This document shows positions 1 through 9,340 of a stretch of 64,000 nucleotides of DNA, piece by piece. The notes under the pieces were generated by a model. It did no database searches. It was not told the DNA's origin and saw only the letters and a program-made list of their open reading frames with translations. The translations under genes and the position numbers were made by a program. Where the stretch lies: contig JANXVZ010000030.1 in NCBI GenBank assembly GCA_025351405.1, positions 62,001 through 126,000 of the forward strand, in the 5' to 3' direction. Source of the DNA: Sphingomonadales bacterium. Its GTDB lineage: Bacteria; Pseudomonadota; Alphaproteobacteria; Sphingomonadales; Sphingomonadaceae. Each line of letters begins with the position of its first letter. The stretch's first letter is position 1.

Positions 1-192
1 TGCGACAGTTATTACAAAGCCATCCGCGCCGCGACGCCCGCCCAGATCGAAACCATCGACATGGCCCGCCGCGGCATCCACAACGATGCCGCCGAAGCAT
101 TGAAGGACCGGCTCGCGGCAAAGGTCGAGGTCGATTTCGACACCGCGCGCCGGCTGTTCACGCTGATCTGCGTCCTCCACATCAGGGGCTGA
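1..192 (+). CDS. UPF0262 family protein, C-terminal 63 residues (partial)
   Basis: This reading frame enters from the left edge and ends at TGA 190-192. The visible part runs [20 protein letters not shown], then a conserved [12 protein letters not shown] stretch and the ending [19 protein letters not shown], which I recognise as the C-terminus of the UPF0262 family, a small alphaproteobacterial protein of unknown function. The stop is one base upstream of the dcd start, so the two are probably co-transcribed. In many alphaproteobacteria this family sits near murA, DUF2948 and hisD, which fits what follows here. The 5' part lies outside the window. Confidence 0.85.
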   Translation, partial: CDSYYKAIRAATPAQIETIDMARRGIHNDAAEALKDRLAAKVEVDFDTARRLFTLICVLHIRG

Positions 193-193
193 T

Positions 194-748
194 ATGTCCG
201 TCCAATCCGACCGCTGGATCCGCGAGCAAGCGCTGGCCCACCGCATGATCGAACCTTTTGTCGATCGCCAGACCCGCGAGGGCGTCATCTCCTATGGCCT
301 GTCGAGCTATGGCTATGACGCGCGGGTGTCGGACGAATTCAAGATCTTCACCAACGTCGATTCGGTGACGGTCGACCCCAAGGACTTCCACCCCAACAGC
401 TTTGTCGACAGGAAGACGGATTGCTGCATCATCCCGCCGAACAGCTTTGCGCTGGCGCGGACGGTCGAATATTTCCGGGTACCGCGCGACGTGCTGGTCA
501 TCTGCCTCGGCAAATCGACCTATGCGCGCTGTGGCATCATCGTCAATGTGACGCCGCTGGAGCCCGGCTGGGAGGGCCATGTGACGCTGGAGTTTTCCAA
601 CACGACGCCGCTGCCCGCCAAGGTCTATGCCAATGAAGGCGCCTGCCAGTTCCTGTTCCTGCAGGGCAACGAACCCTGCGAAGTCAGCTATGCCGATCGG
701 GCCGGCAAATACATGGGGCAGCAGGGGGTGACGCTGCCGAAGCTTTGA
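194..748 (+). CDS. dcd: dCTP deaminase
   Basis: Predicted to deaminate dCTP to dUTP in the cytoplasm, supplying dUMP for thymidylate synthesis. The 184-residue protein has the usual length for the family. Recognisable blocks are the N-terminal [13 protein letters not shown], the YGYDARVS segment near residue 38, FVDRKTD near residue 70, KSTYARCGI near residue 113 and the active-site strand [20 protein letters not shown] around residues 124-143, which carries the catalytic glutamate. It ends with the trimer-contact [12 protein letters not shown]. The ATG follows the UPF0262 stop by one base (TGATATG), and the downstream MAPEG gene starts within about 10 bases of the dcd stop, so these form one operon. 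Confidence 0.96.
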   Translation: MSVQSDRWIREQALAHRMIEPFVDRQTREGVISYGLSSYGYDARVSDEFKIFTNVDSVTVDPKDFHPNSFVDRKTDCCIIPPNSFALARTVEYFRVPRDVLVICLGKSTYARCGIIVNVTPLEPGWEGHVTLEFSNTTPLPAKVYANEGACQFLFLQGNEPCEVSYADRAGKYMGQQGVTLPKL

Positions 749-758
749 GGTGCGCGCC

Positions 759-1289
759 ATGCTCGACGCTGAACAACGGGGCGTGGCCCGCGGCGCTGCG
801 GCTGCAGCGGTGGTCGCAGCTTCGGCAATCGGGCTCGGCGTGGCGTTCTGGCCGTTTGCTTATCCGCGAATCGACGCAATCGCCGATCGGCTGCGTTATG
901 CCATCCGTTGCGACCTGTTCGTCGCCGCCTGGCTGGTGCCGATGATAGCCGCCATCGCGACGCTGCGCTTCGGCTCCCCCGCCGATATCGGTGGAAGCGG
1001 CCTGAGCGAGGCGACGCCGCCAGTGCGAAGGGCCCGTGCTGTTCTCGAAAACACGCTTGAGCAGATCGTGCTGGCGATGCCGCTTCACCTCGGTCTCGCG
1101 CTGTTGCTGCCGCTGCGCTGCATCGTCGTGGTGCCGATTCTCGCGGCGCTCTTCGGGCTTGGCCGCGCTTGCTTCTGGGCGGGTTACGCACGCGGTGCGG
1201 CCGCGCGGGCTTTCGGCTTCGGCTTGACCTTCTATCCTGCGGTTGCCGGTTACCTCGTTGCCGCAGCGCTGATTGTGCAGGGGCGATGA
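759..1289 (+). CDS. MAPEG family integral membrane protein
   Basis: A 176-residue, strongly hydrophobic protein. The segment ARAVLENTLEQIVLAMPLHL near the middle is typical of MAPEG proteins (membrane-associated proteins in eicosanoid and glutathione metabolism), where the Asn-Thr-x-Glu pattern lies at the start of a helix. About four transmembrane helices are visible, near residues 12-32, 48-65, 100-120 and 150-173. Bacterial members mostly have unknown substrates. I place the start at ATG 759 because the dcd stop region supplies a TGAGG Shine-Dalgarno eight bases upstream; a GTG at 750 in the same frame would add three residues. It lies 19 bases upstream of murA. Confidence 0.75.
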   Translation: MLDAEQRGVARGAAAAAVVAASAIGLGVAFWPFAYPRIDAIADRLRYAIRCDLFVAAWLVPMIAAIATLRFGSPADIGGSGLSEATPPVRRARAVLENTLEQIVLAMPLHLGLALLLPLRCIVVVPILAALFGLGRACFWAGYARGAAARAFGFGLTFYPAVAGYLVAAALIVQGR

Positions 1290-1308
1290 TGCAGGCTAAA
1301 GGCTGACG

Positions 1309-2581
<1,273 letters not shown>

Positions 2582-2589
<8 letters not shown>

Positions 2590-2986
2590 CGACGAGCGCC
2601 TGACGCTGCTCGGCCAGTCTGCGGAGGACTTGCCGCCGATTTCCGCGCTGTTGCAGGATGCGACCGTGCGCTCGCAGGACATCGCCTTCGACGCGCTGCG
2701 GCGGCGGCTGGTGCTCATGGTCAACCGCTATCGCTGGGAAGCTGGCGGCATGAGCCGGGTGCGCGCCGTCCTGCGCATTGAAACCGTCGGCGCTGTCCAG
2801 CGGTTGCACTGGCCGGCGGGCGAGATGGTGCTCGACCTGCTGGCGTTGCGTCACACCGCCGATTGGCTGGTGCTGACCTTTGCCGGCGGCGCGGCGCTGC
2901 GGGCAAGGGTCGAAGTCATCGAGGTGGTGATGGAGGACGTTGCCGCGCCTTGGCCAACGGCACGGGAGCCGCAGCACGAGGCCTGA
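2582..2986 (+). CDS. DUF2948 family protein
   Basis: A 134-residue protein starting [20 protein letters not shown]. The pattern of an N-terminal acidic stretch, [21 protein letters not shown], then a Val-rich beta-region with [12 protein letters not shown] near the end, matches DUF2948, an alphaproteobacterial family of unknown function nearly always encoded directly after murA. The ATG at 2582 lies inside the end of murA (overlap of eight bases). Nothing in the sequence gives a catalytic motif or a membrane segment. Cell-envelope linkage is inferred only from its neighbour. Confidence 0.85.
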
Positions 2987-3067
2987 ACGAACGGCCCCGT
3001 GCCGCCGATACGGCGTGGCTGCCGCGCCGGAACCCGGCGGCGACAGCTTTACCGTGCGGGTACCCGT

Positions 3068-4069
3068 CTACAGCTTGACCAGCATCTTGCCGGTGTTGCC
3101 GCCCGAAAACAGCCCGGTGAACGCGGCCGGGGCATTCTCCACGCCATCCATGACGGTTTCCTCCCACTTCAGCTTGCCCTCGGCGAGCCAGCCGGTCATG
3201 TCGGCGAGGAACTGCGGCCGCAGGCCGGCGAATTCGATGACGATGAAGCCGCGGATGCGCAGCGACTTGCCGACGACCTGGATGATGTTGCGCGGACCCA
3301 CGGAAGGCGCGACGTCGTTGTAGCCCGAGATCATGCCGCATTCGGCAAAGCGTGCGAACGGCCGCGCCACTTCGATCGCGACTTCAAGATGTTCGCCGCC
3401 GACATTGTCGAAATAGACGTCGATACCCTTGGGCACCGCCGTGCGGACCGCATCGAGCAGGCTGCCGCAGGTCTTGTAGTTGATCGCGTGATCGACCCCG
3501 ACCGAACGCAGCCAGTCGCATTTCGCATCGCTGCCGGCGGTGGCAACGACGGTGCAGCCCTTCAACTTGGCAATCTGTGCGACCACCGAACCGACCGCAC
3601 CGGCGCCGCCCGAAACGAAGACGGTTTCGCCGGCCTTGGGCTGGCCGATTTCGAGCAAGCCGGAATAGGCGGTCAACCCGGGCATCCCGAGCACGCCGAG
3701 AAATGCCTGGTCGGGCACGCTGGCATGCCGCGGGAGCTTTTCGAGCGCGCTGGCGGGCGCAACGAACGCTTCGCGCCAGCCAAACATCGAGGATACCAGG
3801 TCGCCCTTGGCAAAGCCCTCGGCACCCGATTCGACGACTTCGCCGATCGCGCCGCCTTGCAGCGCCTCGCCGATCTGGAAGGGCGGCACATAGCTGGCGC
3901 GGTCGTACATCCGCCCGCGCATATAGGGATCGACGGACATCCAGGTGTTGCGGACCAGCACTTCACCGGCACCGGGCGACTTTACCTCGACGCTGGCGAC
4001 CTCGAAATTGTCAGGGCCGGGCGTGCCGACCGGACGGGACTTCAAACGGATTTCACGCGAAACGGTCAT
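3068..4069 (-). CDS. NADP-dependent zinc-independent MDR oxidoreductase (PTGR/CurA-like)
   Basis: A 333-residue medium-chain dehydrogenase/reductase of the prostaglandin reductase / curcumin reductase type, which uses NADPH to reduce the double bond of alpha,beta-unsaturated carbonyls. The N-terminus has the family signature WMSVDPYMRGRM near residue 43; the nucleotide-binding segment reads VSGGAGAVGSVVAQIAKLKG near residue 150. The structural and catalytic zinc cysteines of alcohol dehydrogenases are absent, as expected for this subgroup. A GGGAG Shine-Dalgarno lies seven bases before the ATG. The gene ends the radA-to-MDR leftward gene string but sits 115 bases after the antiporter stop and has its own 14-bp palindrome upstream, so it may be controlled separately. 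Confidence 0.9.
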   Translation of the reverse strand: MTVSREIRLKSRPVGTPGPDNFEVASVEVKSPGAGEVLVRNTWMSVDPYMRGRMYDRASYVPPFQIGEALQGGAIGEVVESGAEGFAKGDLVSSMFGWREAFVAPASALEKLPRHASVPDQAFLGVLGMPGLTAYSGLLEIGQPKAGETVFVSGGAGAVGSVVAQIAKLKGCTVVATAGSDAKCDWLRSVGVDHAINYKTCGSLLDAVRTAVPKGIDVYFDNVGGEHLEVAIEVARPFARFAECGMISGYNDVAPSVGPRNIIQVVGKSLRIRGFIVIEFAGLRPQFLADMTGWLAEGKLKWEETVMDGVENAPAAFTGLFSGGNTGKMLVKL

Positions 4070-4121
4070 GTCTGCACTCCCAAGGCGCCGTGTGCGGCGA
4101 TAACGCCTGAATAGCTGCAGT

Positions 4122-4135
4122 TGACGCGCGCGTCA
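4122..4135. promoter_or_regulatory. 14-bp perfect palindrome upstream of the MDR oxidoreductase
   Basis: TGACGCGCGCGTCA reads the same on both strands and lies 53-66 bases before the oxidoreductase ATG, in the only sizeable gap (115 bp) between it and the antiporter gene. Position and perfect symmetry are compatible with an operator for a dimeric TetR- or MarR-type repressor. No regulator gene is adjacent, so the assignment is inference. Confidence 0.35.
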
Positions 4136-4184
4136 CCCTCACGAATTGGGGTCTGCCAACGATGCGGCGGCGATGATGCGGGGG

Positions 4185-5999
4185 TCAGGCCTCGGCCGGC
4201 GGGGTATCGAACGGGATCTCGCCGAGCGCACCGGGGTCGAAGGTCATCGCGCTTCGGAACAAGCGATCGGCGCCCGACATCTGGTCGCCACTGCAAAGCT
4301 GCAGGTCGAGGCGTTCGTTGTCGCGGCGCCGGTATTCGGCTTCGATGGCGTCGATGATGGTTTCGGGTGTTTCGAGCGCCGCAAGCGCCTCCCGGCCCAT
4401 ATGGACGGCGCCGTCGAAGACTTCGCGGACCACGGCCTCAACACCGAATTGCCGCAGCGCCAGCCAGTGGACACGGTCATAGGCGCGGGCGAGGATCTTC
4501 AGCTCCGGCCAGGACGCGCGAATGGGGCCAAGCGTGGCTTCGGGGTCGAAAGCGCCATCGGCCGCAAACACCAGCAGGCCGGCGCGCTCGATGCCGGCGG
4601 TGCGCAGGATGTCGATGCGGCGACCATCGCCGTAATAGACGGTGAGACCGAATTTCTGGGCGACATCGATCAGCTCGGGGTCGAGGTCGATCGCGGTGAC
4701 CTCGATGCCGCGCGCCACCAGCATTTGCGAGACCACCTGGCCAAAACGCCCGACGCCGACGACAATGGCGCGGCCCTCCACGGCTTCGGCATGGCTGGCG
4801 GCTTCGGGTCCTGCCGGGTCGGGCCTTTTGGCGCCCCTTGGCTTCAACCGGCTGACGCCGAGAAACAGCAGCGGCGTCAGCGCCATGGATACGGTGACGA
4901 CCGCGCCGAACAACTGCGCGGCTTCGTGGCTGATCAGCAGGCCACGCTCCGCCTCGGCAAACAGCACGAAGCCGAATTCGCCACCCTGTGCGAGCAGCAA
5001 CCCCATCTGGAAGGCACGCAGCACGCCGGTGCCGAACATCTGCGCGAGGATGAAGATGACGCCGGTTTTCACCGCCATCACCGTGATGACGAGAATCACC
5101 ACCATCAACCATTGTTCGCGGACCACCCCGAGATCGAGCGTCATGCCGATTGCCATGAAGAACAGCCCGAGCAAAAGCCCGCGGAAGGGCTCGATATCCG
5201 CCTCCAGGGCATGCCGATATGGCGATTCGGCGAGCATCACGCCGGCAACAAAGGCCCCCAGCGCCATCGACAGGCCGAGCGAGGCCATCAACAACGCGCT
5301 GCCGAGCACCGACAGCAGTGCCGCTGAAACAAACGCCTCGCGGGCGCCCAATGTGCCGATGACGCGAAACAGCGGCGGCAGCAGGTAGCGCCCGGCAAGG
5401 ACCAGCCCCAGCAGAGCCGCCACGGTAAGCCCGGCGGTCTGCCAGCCGGGCAGGGCCGTGGGGTCGGGCACGCGCGAGAGCGCACCGACGATGGTCAGCA
5501 GCGGCACGATGGCGAGATCCTGGAACAGCAGCATCGAAAAGCTGCGCTCCCCGAACGGCGTCGCGGCAATATTGCGTTCGTTGAGCAACTGCATGACCAG
5601 CGCCGTCGATGACAGGCCGAGCGGCAACCCGACGACCAGCGCTGCCTGCCAGCTGAGGCTGGTCATACCCAGCAGCGCGCCGGTCAACGCCAGGCCGCAC
5701 AGGATCACCTGCGCCGCGCCAAGACCGAAGATATCGCCGCGCAGCGCCCATAGTCGCGATGGCTGCAACTCCAGACCGATGACGAACAGCAGCAGTACGA
5801 TGCCGAACTCGGCAAATTTGAGCACCTGCTCGGGGTCGCGCACGAGACCGAGCAGCGACGGCCCGATGATGATGCCTGCCGCGAGATAGCCGAGCACGGC
5901 GCCAAGGCGGAAGCGGATGAACAGCGGGATGAGGACGACGCTCGCCGACAGGAAAACCACGGCCTCGGGCAAAAAAGCCGGGACTTGCGACGCCGCCAA
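4185..5999 (-). CDS. Kef-type CPA2 monovalent cation:proton antiporter with RCK (TrkA-N) domain
   Basis: A 604-residue inner-membrane protein. Residues 1-385 form about 12 membrane helices of the Na+/H+ exchanger fold, including GYLAAGIIIGPSLLGLV and FAEFGIVLLLFVIGLEL near the start and LLLAQGGEFGFVLFAEAE at the end of the domain, all typical of KefB/KefC relatives. After a short charged linker comes a Rossmann RCK domain starting IVVGVGRFGQVVSQML near residue 413, with an acidic residue at the end of the second strand (TAIDLD), indicating NAD(H) binding. The likely role is potassium or sodium efflux coupled to proton uptake. The start is TTG, two bases past the stop of the NifU-like gene; no strong Shine-Dalgarno is visible, so the start is uncertain by some residues. 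Confidence 0.9.
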   Translation of the reverse strand: MAASQVPAFLPEAVVFLSASVVLIPLFIRFRLGAVLGYLAAGIIIGPSLLGLVRDPEQVLKFAEFGIVLLLFVIGLELQPSRLWALRGDIFGLGAAQVILCGLALTGALLGMTSLSWQAALVVGLPLGLSSTALVMQLLNERNIAATPFGERSFSMLLFQDLAIVPLLTIVGALSRVPDPTALPGWQTAGLTVAALLGLVLAGRYLLPPLFRVIGTLGAREAFVSAALLSVLGSALLMASLGLSMALGAFVAGVMLAESPYRHALEADIEPFRGLLLGLFFMAIGMTLDLGVVREQWLMVVILVITVMAVKTGVIFILAQMFGTGVLRAFQMGLLLAQGGEFGFVLFAEAERGLLISHEAAQLFGAVVTVSMALTPLLFLGVSRLKPRGAKRPDPAGPEAASHAEAVEGRAIVVGVGRFGQVVSQMLVARGIEVTAIDLDPELIDVAQKFGLTVYYGDGRRIDILRTAGIERAGLLVFAADGAFDPEATLGPIRASWPELKILARAYDRVHWLALRQFGVEAVVREVFDGAVHMGREALAALETPETIIDAIEAEYRRRDNERLDLQLCSGDQMSGADRLFRSAMTFDPGALGEIPFDTPPAEA

Positions 6000-6001
6000 G
6001 A

Positions 6002-6439
6002 TCAGGCCGCCGTGACGGTGGCGGCAGCCTCTGCCGCGGCAATGGCGGCGTCGAGGCTAAGCAGGATCGATGCGTGGCGGGCCCGGTGCGGACGCGCCGG
6101 GGCGAAGACATCCATGCCCGGCCATGCCGGCGCGGTTTCACTGCGCGCCGCCAGCCAGTCCGCAAGTTCGGCGCGGGCGGCGGCAAGATAGGCAGGATGC
6201 TTGCCGATGATTTCGGCATCGACCAGCGTGGCCGCGGCCTGGCCCAGCGCACAGGCGCGGATTTCCTGCCCGAAGCGAACGACGCGGCCGGCGCTGTCAA
6301 GATCGATGTCGGCGGTAACCTTGCTGCCACACACCGGCGAAACCTTGGTGGCGCTGCCCTGCGCACCGTCGAGTCGCGCGGCGCCGGCGGTGGCAGCGGC
6401 AAGGCGCAGGATGCGAGTATTATAAAGTGTTTCGGACAT
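6002..6439 (-). CDS. IscU/NifU-like iron-sulfur scaffold protein lacking the third cysteine
   Basis: A 145-residue protein with the fold signature of IscU/NifU N-domains: SPVCGSK with Cys37 and EIRACALGQA with Cys63, exactly the positions of the first two cluster ligands in E. coli IscU. Where IscU has His-Cys near residue 105 (IHCSVL), this protein reads RHASILL, so the His is kept (His122) but the third cysteine is alanine (Ala123). Relatives in other sphingomonads are, from memory, similar, so this is a subfamily trait rather than a mutation. It may be a carrier or a protein that no longer assembles clusters alone. No iscS, sufS or hsc genes are nearby. It lies two bases upstream of the antiporter gene. 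Confidence 0.8.
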   Translation of the reverse strand: MSETLYNTRILRLAAATAGAARLDGAQGSATKVSPVCGSKVTADIDLDSAGRVVRFGQEIRACALGQAAATLVDAEIIGKHPAYLAAARAELADWLAARSETAPAWPGMDVFAPARPHRARHASILLSLDAAIAAAEAAATVTAA

Positions 6440-6485
6440 GCCCGTGGATATAGGCGATGCAGGGCGGGCTGGCGAGGGTGCCGGC

Positions 6486-7283
6486 TTAATCCGGTGTCCC
6501 GAACAGATCGTCGCGATACGCCGGCTTGACCAGTGGCTTCACCGCCTCGGGCCATGGCAGCGTGACGAGATAGCTGCCTTCCGAATATGGGCCGGCGACG
6601 TAGGGCGCCAGCAGCACGCGCAATTGCGGGGCGCGGCTGCCCATGCCGCCCCAGGGCAGCAGCGGCTGTTCGGCAAGTTTCGGGCAGGCATCGAAATCGC
6701 CGCCCAGCGTCTGGCCGTTGCGGCGCTGGCCGCGCTCGGCCGCCAGCGCCGCACAGAATGCCGGGCTCAACAATTTGCGGGCGTGCGGCCAATCGCTGAA
6801 CAGGTCGGGCAGGTTGATGGCGCGGTTGCTGCGCTTGTCCCAGATCTTTACATCGTAACCGGTGTTGCCATGGGCGCCGCCGGTATCGGAATAGCTTTCA
6901 TGGGCAAGCGCCAGCAGATGAGGCGTGTCGGCTGCGAGGCTCCAGTCATCGACCAGCGTATGCCGGCGGAAGGGAAAGCCGGCCTTTTTGGCACTGGCGG
7001 CATCGCGCCGCGCATCGGCGCGGGCCTTGCCGGCATCGGCCAGGGCGGTGGCGCGGATGGCGCGCAGCAAACCGGGCGCGGTTGCCGCCTCCGGCGCTGC
7101 ACGCCATCGCCACACCAGCTCCGGCGTCGATTGGCGGATGATCAGGGCCGACGCGGGGCCGATGGCGGTATTCGCTGCGGCGGGCTTGCGCGGCACCGCC
7201 TTGGCGACCACCGGCATCGCCGCTGCGAGCAGAATCCCGATCAACGCCGCCGCAACGCCTGTCCTTGCTCCGTCGCCGGTCAT
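6486..7283 (-). CDS. Secreted DUF3298 (PdaC-type) domain protein
   Basis: A 265-residue exported protein. Residues 1-28 form a signal peptide (MTGDGARTG, hydrophobic AALIGILLAAAMPVV, then AKA). The C-terminal half carries the DUF3298 pattern: HESYSDTGGAHGNTGYDVKIWDKRSN followed by INLPDLFSDW and, near the end, GPYSEGSYLVTLPW. DUF3298 is found with DUF4163 in the polysaccharide deacetylase PdaC and in lysozyme inhibitor-like proteins; its own activity is unknown. The longer open frame upstream runs antisense through cysS and is not coding; the ATG at 7283 is preceded by an AGGGG-rich stretch and begins the signal peptide. It lies 40 bases downstream of cysS on the same strand. Confidence 0.8.
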   Translation of the reverse strand: MTGDGARTGVAAALIGILLAAAMPVVAKAVPRKPAAANTAIGPASALIIRQSTPELVWRWRAAPEAATAPGLLRAIRATALADAGKARADARRDAASAKKAGFPFRRHTLVDDWSLAADTPHLLALAHESYSDTGGAHGNTGYDVKIWDKRSNRAINLPDLFSDWPHARKLLSPAFCAALAAERGQRRNGQTLGGDFDACPKLAEQPLLPWGGMGSRAPQLRVLLAPYVAGPYSEGSYLVTLPWPEAVKPLVKPAYRDDLFGTPD

Positions 7284-7323
7284 TGCCTGCCCCTGTCCTG
7301 GATTCGCTACGTCGCCATGCCGT

Positions 7324-8694
7324 TCAGCCGCGCCGCCATGTCGTGCCGCCGGCGCCGTCTTCGAGAATGATGCCGGCCGCGGCGAGTTCGTCGCGGATAC
7401 GATCGGATTCCGCGAAGTTGCGAGCGGCGCGGGCGGCGGTGCGGGCGGCGACTTGAGCGGCGACCTGGGCGTCGATGTGACCGTCATCCGCGACGACGGA
7501 CGTGCCGAGCCGCCAGGCTGCGCCCGGCGCCATCGTGTCGGCGCGTTGGAAGCCGGGCAAGCCGAGGAAGGCAAGAGATCCTAGCAGCGATTCCGCATCG
7601 CTTTCGATCGCCGACAGCGCGGCAAGCATCGCAGGCGTGTTGAGATCGTCGGCAAGCGCCGCCACCACATCGGGATGCGGTGCTGGTCTTTGGCCACTTG
7701 GGAAGGGTCCGAGCAGACGTCGCCATTTTTCAATCTTTGCCTTGGATTGCTCCAGCAACGTCTCCGTCCACTCCAGCGGCTGCCGATAATGCGCGCTGAG
7801 CAAGGCGAGCCGCAGCACCTCGCCGTGCCAGCCCTGCGCCAGCAGATCTTCCACCGTCACCACATTGCCGAGCGATTTCGACATCTTGCCGCCGTCGCCC
7901 ATGCCGAGGAAGCCATTGTGCATCCAGATGTTGGCCAATGGCGCGCCGTCGTGCGCGCAGGTCGATTGCGCCAGCTCGTTCTCGTGATGCGGGAATTGCA
8001 GGTCGAGCCCGCCGCCGTGAATGTCGATGGTCCGGCCAAGGCTTTGCGCGATCATCGCGCTGCATTCGATGTGCCAGCCGGGGCGACCGCGCCCCCAGGG
8101 CGAATCCCAACCCGGCTGGTCGCCGCTCGACGGCTTCCACAACACGAAATCGGCGGGGCTGCGCTTGTAGGGCGCCACCTCGACCCGGGCCCCGGCGATC
8201 ATTTCGTCCAGTGGCCGGCGCGACAGTGCGCCATAGCCCGCGAACGCCGGCACATCGAACAGCACATGGCCTTGCGCGGCATAGGCATGGCCCTTGGCGA
8301 CGAGCGTGCCGATCATCGCCACCATTTCCGGCACACTGGTGGTGGCATGCGGGGCAAGATCGGGGGCTTCGACGCCGAGCGCGCCCATGTCGGCGAGATA
8401 GAAACCCTCATAGCGCCGGGTGATCGTCTCGATCGGCACATCCTCGGCTGCCGCCCTGGCGATGATCTTGTCGTCGATGTCGGTGATGTTGCGGGCGTAA
8501 ACCACGTGTTCGGCGCCATAGTCATGGCGCAACAGCCGGCGCAGCGTATCGAACACCACCGCCGGGCGGGCATTGCCGATATGGGCGCGGCCATACACCG
8601 TCGGGCCGCAGACATACATGGCGACTCGCGCCGGATCGACGGGATCGAGCTGCTTTTTCGTGCGGCTCAGGGTGTCGTACAGCCGGATCGCCAT
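7324..8694 (-). CDS. cysS: Cysteinyl-tRNA synthetase
   Basis: Class I aminoacyl-tRNA synthetase charging tRNA-Cys, 456 residues, cytoplasmic. The zinc-binding cysteine and first signature appear as [18 protein letters not shown] (Cys29, HIGN at 38-41). A second zinc-site block is WHIECSAMI, the third is [14 protein letters not shown], and the second class I signature is KMSKSLGN near residue 272. The anticodon-binding helical domain follows. The ATG overlaps the stop of the upstream cvpA gene by one base (TGATG), implying coupled translation in a radA-cvpA-cysS string. Confidence 0.97.
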   Translation of the reverse strand: MAIRLYDTLSRTKKQLDPVDPARVAMYVCGPTVYGRAHIGNARPAVVFDTLRRLLRHDYGAEHVVYARNITDIDDKIIARAAAEDVPIETITRRYEGFYLADMGALGVEAPDLAPHATTSVPEMVAMIGTLVAKGHAYAAQGHVLFDVPAFAGYGALSRRPLDEMIAGARVEVAPYKRSPADFVLWKPSSGDQPGWDSPWGRGRPGWHIECSAMIAQSLGRTIDIHGGGLDLQFPHHENELAQSTCAHDGAPLANIWMHNGFLGMGDGGKMSKSLGNVVTVEDLLAQGWHGEVLRLALLSAHYRQPLEWTETLLEQSKAKIEKWRRLLGPFPSGQRPAPHPDVVAALADDLNTPAMLAALSAIESDAESLLGSLAFLGLPGFQRADTMAPGAAWRLGTSVVADDGHIDAQVAAQVAARTAARAARNFAESDRIRDELAAAGIILEDGAGGTTWRRG

Positions 8695-9329
8695 CAGATC
8701 TTCGTCGCGGGTGCGGCTTTTTCGGCGTTGTCGAGCAGGCGATCGAGGGCGCTGCGCTGGCCGCTGTCATAGCCTTTGTCGCTGTGGTGGGGCTTGTGCG
8801 GTGTGTCGTTGGTGGCGCTGTCGGGGGCGACGCGCCGGCGTTCCTCGACGAAATCGACCAACTGCCGCGATACCATCGCCAGCGTCGGTGCGGTGCGCGC
8901 CCGGCGCAGCCATTCGGGCGTCGGCTGGCCGGGGTCTATGGTATCGAAGGTCAGGTTGGCGAGCAGGAACAGCAGCGCCGCCCCCAGCACGCCCTTGGCG
9001 GCGCCGAAGCCCAGCCCCAGCACACGATCGATCGGGCCGATGAGCGACGCCTTGGTGCCGCGGCTGACCGAGCCGCCGACGATGCGGACGACGAGGAAGG
9101 CGATGAGGAAAATCACGACGAACGCCATGATGGCGCCGCCCGCCGCCGTTCCGGTCAGCTTGGCGGCGATGAGCTTGCCCGGGGTATAGAAAAATCGCAC
9201 CGCAACGATGCCCGCGACCCAGGCCAGCAGTGATACCACCTCCCCGACAAAGCCCCGTGCCAGCCCCGCCAGCGCCGCGAGCACGACGATGAGGACGACG
9301 ACGATATCGAATGCGGTGAGCGCGGCCAT
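8694..9329 (-). CDS. cvpA: CvpA family membrane protein
   Basis: A 211-residue inner-membrane protein. It starts with four hydrophobic segments (about residues 5-22, 28-45, 63-85 and 103-122) and contains the family-like [19 protein letters not shown] near residue 18. CvpA proteins are needed for colicin V production in E. coli and more generally affect envelope stress and bile resistance; the molecular function is not known. The C-terminal ~70 residues are hydrophilic and charged ([11 protein letters not shown], then [18 protein letters not shown]). It lies 11 bases after the radA stop and shares one base with the cysS start. Confidence 0.88.
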   Translation of the reverse strand: MAALTAFDIVVVLIVVLAALAGLARGFVGEVVSLLAWVAGIVAVRFFYTPGKLIAAKLTGTAAGGAIMAFVVIFLIAFLVVRIVGGSVSRGTKASLIGPIDRVLGLGFGAAKGVLGAALLFLLANLTFDTIDPGQPTPEWLRRARTAPTLAMVSRQLVDFVEERRRVAPDSATNDTPHKPHHSDKGYDSGQRSALDRLLDNAEKAAPATKI

Positions 9330-9340
9330 GGCCTTGCGGT

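Noticed and set aside
2987-3067. Terminator between the convergent DUF2948 and MDR genes
   Set aside because: Only short GC-rich imperfect stems without a T-tract are visible; not enough to call.
4477-6792. 771-codon minus-strand frame overlapping the Kef, NifU-like and DUF3298 genes
   Set aside because: It is a shifted frame of three clear genes, with Arg/Pro/Ala-rich sequence and no domain.
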